From positions 1-11,509 of the forward strand of contig JAJFMR010000055.1 of NCBI GenBank assembly GCA_020696915.1: a DNA stretch of 11,509 bases, in the 5' to 3' direction. Under the pieces are notes generated by a model, which worked only from the letters and a program-made list of their open reading frames with translations, was not told the DNA's origin and searched no databases. A program made the position numbers and the translations under genes. Of the stretch, positions 6,874 through 11,509 are shown piece by piece. Origin of the DNA: Rhizobiaceae bacterium. Lineage in GTDB: Bacteria > Pseudomonadota > Alphaproteobacteria > Rhizobiales > Rhizobiaceae. Each line of letters opens with the position of its first letter. Position 1 is the stretch's first letter.

Positions 6874-7468
6874 TCGCAGCCATGCTCCGTCGTGCATCCG
6901 GGCCCGGGTCACGGACGGACAAGGCGTCGATCCCGAACACGCACCGGGCTGCCATGGCCACGCCGGCGGTCAGATAGGTCACCGGACAGACGACGAGCAT
7001 GAGCAGCCCTGCGAGCTGCTGGTCCTCGAGGCGGATCGGCATCGCATGGCCAGCCGCGTGCGATGCCGAAAGCAGCGCGGGATAAAGGCCGCGCGGCGCG
7101 AACACCAGCAGGACTCCCAGCAGGCAGAAGATCTTGGCTGTCAGAAGCAGCGCCAGCAGGCCACGCCAGCGGTCGCCGCCGCGCAGCCCCAGCATGGAAG
7201 ACCAGAACCACAGTGCGGCGGCGAAAAGCGACAGCTGCATAAGAGCGTGGAGACCCGGCGACAGCATCGTCCGGGAGAGCAGAGGCGGGGCATGCCAGGC
7301 CCACAGGAGCGCGAGTTGCGCCAGCATGGCTGGGAAGACCTGGGGCCGGCTGTCGACTTTCAGGGCGGCCAGCCGCACCGCCGCCAGTGCGGCAAGCGGC
7401 GCGACGGCATTCATCAGGAAGAGATGAATGGCCATATGCTCGGTCAAAGTCCCGATGGCGGGGATCAT
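6863..7468 (-). CDS. Short CtaG/Caa3_CtaG-like oxidase assembly membrane protein
   Basis: A polytopic membrane protein (201 aa from this start) resembling the Caa3_CtaG family, which supports assembly of caa3-type oxidases. Family-like features are EHMxxH with His11 and His15, WHxPP (His59), His74 in a helix, the GLYP ... H region (127-141) and a DQQLAG motif (149-154). I predict about five helices (roughly 14-32, 44-62, 74-92, 103-123, 150-175). Family members are usually longer, with an extra N-terminal part before the EHM-type motif; here only about 130 bases separate the motif from murQ, so the protein is short by nature or lost its N terminus. Start is weak: ATG at 7468 lacks a good ribosome-binding site; ATG at 7540 would add 24 Cys/Pro-rich residues. 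It overlaps the triheme cytochrome gene. Confidence 0.75.
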   Translation of the reverse strand: MIPAIGTLTEHMAIHLFLMNAVAPLAALAAVRLAALKVDSRPQVFPAMLAQLALLWAWHAPPLLSRTMLSPGLHALMQLSLFAAALWFWSSMLGLRGGDRWRGLLALLLTAKIFCLLGVLLVFAPRGLYPALLSASHAAGHAMPIRLEDQQLAGLLMLVVCPVTYLTAGVAMAARCVFGIDALSVRDPGPDARRSMAANAG

Positions 7469-7595
7469 GAGGCAGAAACAGGGAGGGGCGAGGATTGTTC
7501 CTTGCGGGCAGCAGGCGCGGCGAATCTCGGGGGCCGGCATGTCCGGCGGGCGCGACGACGCCTTTCGCCACCGTTCCGACGGCCGCTGCTGCTGA

Positions 7596-8483
7596 CTATC
7601 TCAGCCGGACCTCGTCGACGGCGTGGCGGAGATTGCCGCCATGCCGCGCCAGCACCGCTTCGGCTTCGGCCGGTTCGAGTCCGAAACCCAGCATGACCGC
7701 AGACTTGACGTCGCCGTCCGCGCGCTCGACATGGCGGGCCGCATCGGCGGGGCCGCATCCCACGATCTGGCACACCATGCCTTCGGCGCGCCGTCGCAGC
7801 TTCGCATTGCTGGCGCGCATGTGCACCATCAGCCCGAGGTAGACGCGGCCGAGCTTGACCATCACCGCCGAGGAGAAGAGGTTGAGCACGATCTTCTGTG
7901 CGGTGCCTGCCTTCATGCGGGTGGAGCCGGCAATCACTTCCGGCCCGGTTGCCACGAGAATCCGATGGCGGGCGGCCTGGAAGAGCGGTGCGCCCTTGTT
8001 GCTGGCGATCGCGATGGTGACGGCTCCGGCGTTGCCGGCGGCTCTGAGCGCGCCGATCGTGAAAGGGGTTGCGCCGCTCGCGGCGATGCCGAGGACGACG
8101 TCATTGGCGCCGATGCCTGCCCTCGCCATGGCGGAAGCGCCTGCCGCCTCGTCGTCCTCCGCGCCCTCGACGCTCTCGATGAGCGCGCCGAGGCCCCCGG
8201 CCATGGCGTAGACGAGCCGGTCGGCTGGCCAGCCGAAGGTCGGCGGCAGTTCGGTGCCGTCCTGGACGCCGATGCGGCCGGACGTTCCGGCCCCGGCATA
8301 GACGATCCGGCCACCGCGTCCTAGCGCCGGGACGGCGTCGTCCACCGCGGCCGCCAGGTCCGTCAGGGCACCAGCCACCGCGGCGGCGGCCGCAAGCTGG
8401 CCCTCATACATCGCAGCCAGCATCTCGGCCGTGGACCAGGAGTCCAGATCGAGATAGCGCGGGCTGAATTCCTCGGTGGCCAT
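7596..8483 (-). CDS. murQ: N-acetylmuramic acid 6-phosphate etherase
   Basis: Cytoplasmic SIS-domain enzyme (295 aa, normal length) that cleaves the lactyl ether of MurNAc-6-phosphate to give GlcNAc-6-phosphate and D-lactate, a step in cell-wall recycling or use of MurNAc. Seen: AGAGTSGR (63-70), then DGTELPPTFG with Glu78 at the catalytic acid position, EGAEDDE (106-112), ASGATPF (135-141), GPEVIAGSTRMKAGTAQK (180-197) and a C-terminal UBA-like helical tail that ends in a typical 'LARHGGNLRHAV' pattern. The start at 8483 is supported by GAGGAAAAG. It lies 78 bases after the amidase gene and about 55-130 bases before the CtaG-like gene, all on the same strand. Common partners of murQ (anmK, nagZ, amgK, murP) are absent from the window, so the source of its substrate is not shown. 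Confidence 0.95.
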   Translation of the reverse strand: MATEEFSPRYLDLDSWSTAEMLAAMYEGQLAAAAAVAGALTDLAAAVDDAVPALGRGGRIVYAGAGTSGRIGVQDGTELPPTFGWPADRLVYAMAGGLGALIESVEGAEDDEAAGASAMARAGIGANDVVLGIAASGATPFTIGALRAAGNAGAVTIAIASNKGAPLFQAARHRILVATGPEVIAGSTRMKAGTAQKIVLNLFSSAVMVKLGRVYLGLMVHMRASNAKLRRRAEGMVCQIVGCGPADAARHVERADGDVKSAVMLGFGLEPAEAEAVLARHGGNLRHAVDEVRLR

Positions 8484-8561
8484 TCTTTTCCTCGGCGCTC
8501 ACTCATGCAGGGAAATCCGGCGCCGCCACCGAGGTTCCATCGAATGGAGCAGGCCGGACGC

Positions 8562-9869
8562 TCAATCCGGTTCCGGAAGGCCCGGGTCGAGGCGCGGGGC
8601 GATCCAGCGCGCCGCCTGCAGGAGAACGTCGTCGGCGTTCCGGCGGCCGACGAGCTGCACGGAGAGCGGCAGCCCGTTGGGCCCGATGCCGGCAGGAACC
8701 GAAACCAGGGGCGCATGGAGCAGCGTCCAGCCGCGCGAATAGAGCGGATCGCCGGTGGCATGGAGTCCTTTCGGCGCCTCGCCGGCGGCGGCCGGCGAGA
8801 GGATCACATCGAATTCCAGGAACTGCGCATCGTGGACGCGCCGCGCCCGGTCGGCCGCGTCGAGCGCCGAGGCGTAGTCGTCATGGCTGGTCGCCAGCCC
8901 TGCCTCGACGATTTCCGCAAAAGCAGCGGAGATACGGTCGCGGTGTCTGCGGTACTCGAAAATCCGCGCCCGTGCCGTCTCGTAGGTCATGATGATCTTT
9001 TGCCGGGCGGAGAGATCCAGAAAGATCTCCGGCGTCGAAAGCTCGCCGACGGCGGCGCCGGCGTCGGCGAGCACGGCGAGCGCCCGCTCGCAGACGTCGC
9101 GCATTTCCATCGACCCTTCCGCCCAGTGCGGCCCCCGCATCAGTGCGATACGGGGACGCCATCCCGAAACGGTGTGGGCGCGGCCGAGGTTGGGGCAGAG
9201 CGCCCGGCGCAAAAGCATGAGGTCGTCCACCGAGCGGGCGAAGCCGCCGAGCGTGTCCAGAGAGGCGGCAACGCCCATCACCCCGTCGAGATCGAAGTCG
9301 CCATGGGTGGGCTTGTAGGCAAGCACGCCGCAGAAGGCACCCGGACGTACCAGCGAGCCGGAGGTTTGTGTGCCCAGCGCGAAGGGCACCATGAAATCGG
9401 CGACCGCGGCTGCCGAACCGCTCGACGAGCCGCCGGGCGTGTGGGCGAGATTTCGCGGGTTCGCCGTCGGGCCGGGATGAAAACAGGCGAACTCCGTGGT
9501 CACGGACTTGCCGACCAGGATGGCGCCGGCATCCTTCAGGAGCTGGATGCAGGATGCATCACGCCCGGGCCGCCTCTCCGCATGGACCGGACTTCCCCAG
9601 CCGGTCGGAAAATCGGCGGTGTCGATGATGTCCTTGGCGACGAAGGGCACGCCGTGCAACGGCCCCTTCGGCTGGCTCGAGTCGGCCCGTTCGGCCGCGG
9701 CTCTCGCCGCATCGGCGTCAAGGCGCTGGAAGGCATGCACGAACGGCTCGCGGTCGGCGACACGGTCGAGACACGACGCCATCAGGTCCGCCGCCTTCAG
9801 CTCGCCACCCGCTATCGCTGCAGCGGCCTCGGCGGCGGTGAGGCGGTTGAACTCCTTGCGGGCTGTCAT
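8562..9869 (-). CDS. Amidase-signature family hydrolase
   Basis: A cytoplasmic amidase (435 aa) of the Ser-cisSer-Lys class, which hydrolyses carboxamides or related C-N bonds. The triad can be placed: Lys79 (in VAKDIIDT), Ser148 (cis-Ser in GGSSSGS, 146-152) and Ser172 (nucleophile in TSGSLVRP); the 24-residue gap between the two serines matches the family. C-terminal features include ILSPAA (356-361) and LPLSVQLVGRR (400-410). No GatA-partner genes are nearby, so it is probably a stand-alone amidase; the substrate cannot be read from sequence. The ATG at 9869 was chosen over in-frame starts at 9887 and 9920 because GAGGAG lies 10 bases upstream and homologous sequence begins there. It lies 95 bases downstream of the ammonia-lyase gene; amide and amino-acid breakdown may be linked. 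Confidence 0.9.
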   Translation of the reverse strand: MTARKEFNRLTAAEAAAAIAGGELKAADLMASCLDRVADREPFVHAFQRLDADAARAAAERADSSQPKGPLHGVPFVAKDIIDTADFPTGWGSPVHAERRPGRDASCIQLLKDAGAILVGKSVTTEFACFHPGPTANPRNLAHTPGGSSSGSAAAVADFMVPFALGTQTSGSLVRPGAFCGVLAYKPTHGDFDLDGVMGVAASLDTLGGFARSVDDLMLLRRALCPNLGRAHTVSGWRPRIALMRGPHWAEGSMEMRDVCERALAVLADAGAAVGELSTPEIFLDLSARQKIIMTYETARARIFEYRRHRDRISAAFAEIVEAGLATSHDDYASALDAADRARRVHDAQFLEFDVILSPAAAGEAPKGLHATGDPLYSRGWTLLHAPLVSVPAGIGPNGLPLSVQLVGRRNADDVLLQAARWIAPRLDPGLPEPD

Positions 9870-9964
9870 GGCAGTCGATCTCCTCATCGGCACGTCGTCC
9901 TTCCGACACCGACATACCAAATCCTGCCGAGGAAATCGCTATTCCCGGCCGGGACGTCTTTTCG

Positions 9965-10936
9965 TCAATTGCCGCGAGCCGAACTTCGTTGCCGCCACGG
10001 CAGGGCATCGAGGTCGACGTTGCCGCCTGTCAGAATGACGCCGACCCGTTTCCCGGCGAACAGGTCCCTGTTCTTCAGAATCGTCGCCAGCGGTACCGCG
10101 CTCGACGCCTCGACGACCAGCTTCAGGTGTTTCCAGATCAGCTTCATCGCGTCGATGATCTCTATTTCCGAGGCGGTCAGGATGTCGGACACATGGTTTC
10201 TGACGAAATGCCAGGTGAGGTCCTTCAGGGGCACCCTGAGGCCGTCGGCGACGGTATCCGGAGCATCGTCGGCGATGAGACGGCCAGCCCTGAAACTGCG
10301 GTACGCGTCATCGGCCTGTTCGGGCTCGGCGGCGTAGACATGAACACGCGAGGCGAGGTCGGACACCGCAAGGCAGGTGCCCGAGACCATGCCGCCCCCG
10401 CCGATCGGCGCGATGACCGCGTCGATGCCGTCAACCTGCCCGATCAATTCTCTCGCACAGGTACCCTGGCCCGCGATGACGCGCGGGTCGTCGTAGGGAT
10501 GGACGAATTCCGCTCCCGGGTCGGCTACGATACCGGCAAGAACGGCCTCGCGTGAGGACATGGATGGTTCACATTCCACGATCCTTCCGCCATAGCCGCG
10601 CACCGCCTCCTTCTTTGCCTCGGATGCGGTGCGCGGCATGACCACGGTGCATTGAATACCGCGACGTTCCGCCGCGTAGGAAAGGCACGTGCCGTGATTG
10701 CCGGAGGAATGAGTGGCAACCCCCCTTGCCGCCTGCGCCTCGCTCAGCTCGAGAACGGCATTCGACGCGCCGCGCGCCTTGAAGGCTCCGGCCTTCTGGA
10801 GGTTTTCGCACTTGAAGAACAGCTCAGCGCCAGCGAGGGAATTCACGAAGGCAGACGTAAACACCGGGGTGCGGTGGATGTAGCGCTGAATGCGCTCATG
10901 AGCGGTCAGCACGTCGTCGAGCGTGGGAAGGTACAT
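9965..10936 (-). CDS. PLP-dependent threonine/serine ammonia-lyase-type enzyme (serine racemase family)
   Basis: Fold-type II PLP enzyme (323 aa) that would deaminate Thr or Ser (or threo-3-hydroxyaspartate) to the 2-oxo acid and ammonia, or racemise Ser. Seen: FKCENLQKAGAFKARGA (41-57) with Lys53 as the PLP Schiff-base lysine, SSGNHG (77-82) with Ser78 at the second catalytic base position of serine racemases, the phosphate-binding glycine loop GGGG (179-182), and Glu204, Ala208 and Asp210 matching the serine-racemase divalent-metal site. LTGGN (302-306) closes the cofactor pocket. It has no ACT-like regulatory domain, so it is unlikely to be the isoleucine-pathway IlvA. Exact substrate is undecided. 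The ATG at 10936 follows GGGGGA; a longer frame from 11032 has no supporting signal. First gene of the long minus-strand run. Confidence 0.9.
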   Translation of the reverse strand: MYLPTLDDVLTAHERIQRYIHRTPVFTSAFVNSLAGAELFFKCENLQKAGAFKARGASNAVLELSEAQAARGVATHSSGNHGTCLSYAAERRGIQCTVVMPRTASEAKKEAVRGYGGRIVECEPSMSSREAVLAGIVADPGAEFVHPYDDPRVIAGQGTCARELIGQVDGIDAVIAPIGGGGMVSGTCLAVSDLASRVHVYAAEPEQADDAYRSFRAGRLIADDAPDTVADGLRVPLKDLTWHFVRNHVSDILTASEIEIIDAMKLIWKHLKLVVEASSAVPLATILKNRDLFAGKRVGVILTGGNVDLDALPWRQRSSARGN

Positions 10937-11156
10937 GATCCATGGTCCCCCAATCCGGCGGTTTTGAGCGCCAGCCGATAGCAGTCGCGGCAAGGTCGTG
11001 TCGAGATAAACCGGTCGCGTCAGGATGCCCACATCCGGCCACCCTGATCCTGTTTGCGAAACCGCAAAGCGGTAGCGGGCCCTGTCGCCTATCGGCTCCG
11101 GCAGAAACGTCCGCAGCCTCGGCGAGCGGAGTCATCGGACGAAAGGGAGAGTGACA
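10937..11156. promoter_or_regulatory. Divergent intergenic region
   Basis: About 220 bases between the ammonia-lyase gene (minus) and a small membrane ORF (plus); any promoters for both must lie here or inside the ORFs. It contains a 9-bp inverted repeat, AGCCGATAG (10973-10981) and CTATCGGCT (11089-11097), separated by 107 bases, and a small hairpin ACCGC-AAA-GCGGT (11061-11073). I see no convincing -35/-10 pair. Confidence 0.4.
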
Positions 11157-11288
11157 GTGGTCCCGAGAAAGAACCTCGACGTTCACCCGGCCGGTTCGGC
11201 CGGGGACGAGCGCAGATTGCTGCCGATGCTGATCGTCGGGCTCATCCTGGTCGTGCTCGGCATGATCGCAGTGATGGTGTTCGTGTAG
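11157..11288 (+). CDS. Small single-helix membrane protein (43 aa)
   Basis: A 43-codon ORF starting at GTG. AGGGAG (about 11144-11149) lies seven bases before this GTG; an in-frame GTG at 11151 is too close to it. The product has a short polar N terminus with Lys, Asp and Arg (residues 1-20, including DERR) and then one strongly hydrophobic helix (about 21-43) running to the C terminus, so it should be an inner-membrane protein with its N terminus inside by the positive-inside rule. No family recognised. The compositional break from polar to purely aliphatic, and the ribosome-binding site, are the only evidence that it is real. It is divergent from the ammonia-lyase gene. Confidence 0.5.
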   Translation: MVPRKNLDVHPAGSAGDERRLLPMLIVGLILVVLGMIAVMVFV

Positions 11289-11509
11289 CAAACGCCGCAT
11301 GCGCCTGGATGTCGCAAGCCAAGCCAGTGCTCGCATGCGCCGCGCGTAGCAGCGCCGCGCGTCGCCATCTTCGTCTGCCGCCATTGCGGTTCCAGAGCTT
11401 TGGTCGCGTGCGGCTGGACGCCTGCTTTGGGGAGCCGGGCCATTCGCGATGCGGGAGACCAGCAGGCGCCGAACGTTGGTCAGACCCCCTGCCGGGTGCG
11501 CGGCGGCTC

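Noticed and set aside
8505..10337. 610-codon open frame on + across the amidase and ammonia-lyase genes
   Set aside because: Spans two clearly coding minus-strand genes and the gap between them; Arg/Gly-rich product with no recognisable motif.
11289..11509. Direct repeats CGCATGCGCC (11296-11305, 11332-11341) and GCGCCGCGCGT (11337-11347, 11352-11362), plus minus-strand open frames
   Set aside because: Short GC-rich repeats expected in such a genome. The minus frames (to 11384 and 11443) are shadows without motifs. I see no gene, RNA or terminator in this stretch.
1..11509. CRISPR array, tRNA/rRNA genes, insertion sequence or prophage
   Set aside because: No regularly spaced repeats, tRNA-like clover or rRNA sequence, transposase, integrase or phage gene found by eye on either strand.

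Overview
The window is GC-rich, densely coded and looks like an alphaproteobacterial chromosome, most likely a member of the Hyphomicrobiales (Rhizobiales). This rests on codon use, on the fused subunit I/III cytochrome oxidase with its short CtaG-like protein, and on the small secreted 'QCP...LxDADKA' protein; I could not confirm it by database search.

Layout: positions 1-418 hold no gene I can support, but contain a perfect 22-bp palindrome. A small exported protein follows on + (419-652), ending at a GC hairpin with a T run. Everything from 728 to 10936 then reads on the minus strand. In transcription order it is: a PLP-dependent Ser/Thr ammonia-lyase-type enzyme (10936-9965), an amidase-signature hydrolase (9869-8562), MurQ N-acetylmuramic acid 6-phosphate etherase (8483-7596), a short CtaG/Caa3_CtaG-like membrane protein (about 7468-6863), a membrane-anchored triheme cytochrome c (about 6873-5719), a lipoprotein caa3-type oxidase subunit II with CuA and a fused cytochrome c (5722-4733), a fused oxidase subunit I+III (4725-2188) and a small three-helix membrane protein (2174-1791). 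A strong intrinsic terminator (1784-1741) closes this run. The last minus-strand gene, an exported L,D-transpeptidase (1696-728), lies beyond it. On +, divergent from the ammonia-lyase gene, is a 43-codon single-helix membrane ORF (11157-11288). No gene was recognised in the last ~220 bases.

The centre is a compact respiratory module. The triheme cytochrome, the CuA/heme-c subunit II and the I+III subunit are joined by overlaps or gaps of a few bases, and should form a caa3-type terminal oxidase with its own membrane-bound electron donor. Its subunit I keeps all heme and CuB ligands and the D-channel entry and exit acids. By my alignment from memory it lacks the K-channel lysine (Gln in its place) and all three D-channel asparagines. 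That is the most interesting observation here: a clearly built oxidase with non-canonical proton channels. The flanking genes (MurQ, amidase, ammonia lyase, L,D-transpeptidase) concern cell-wall recycling or remodelling and amino-acid or amide breakdown; any functional link to the oxidase is speculative.
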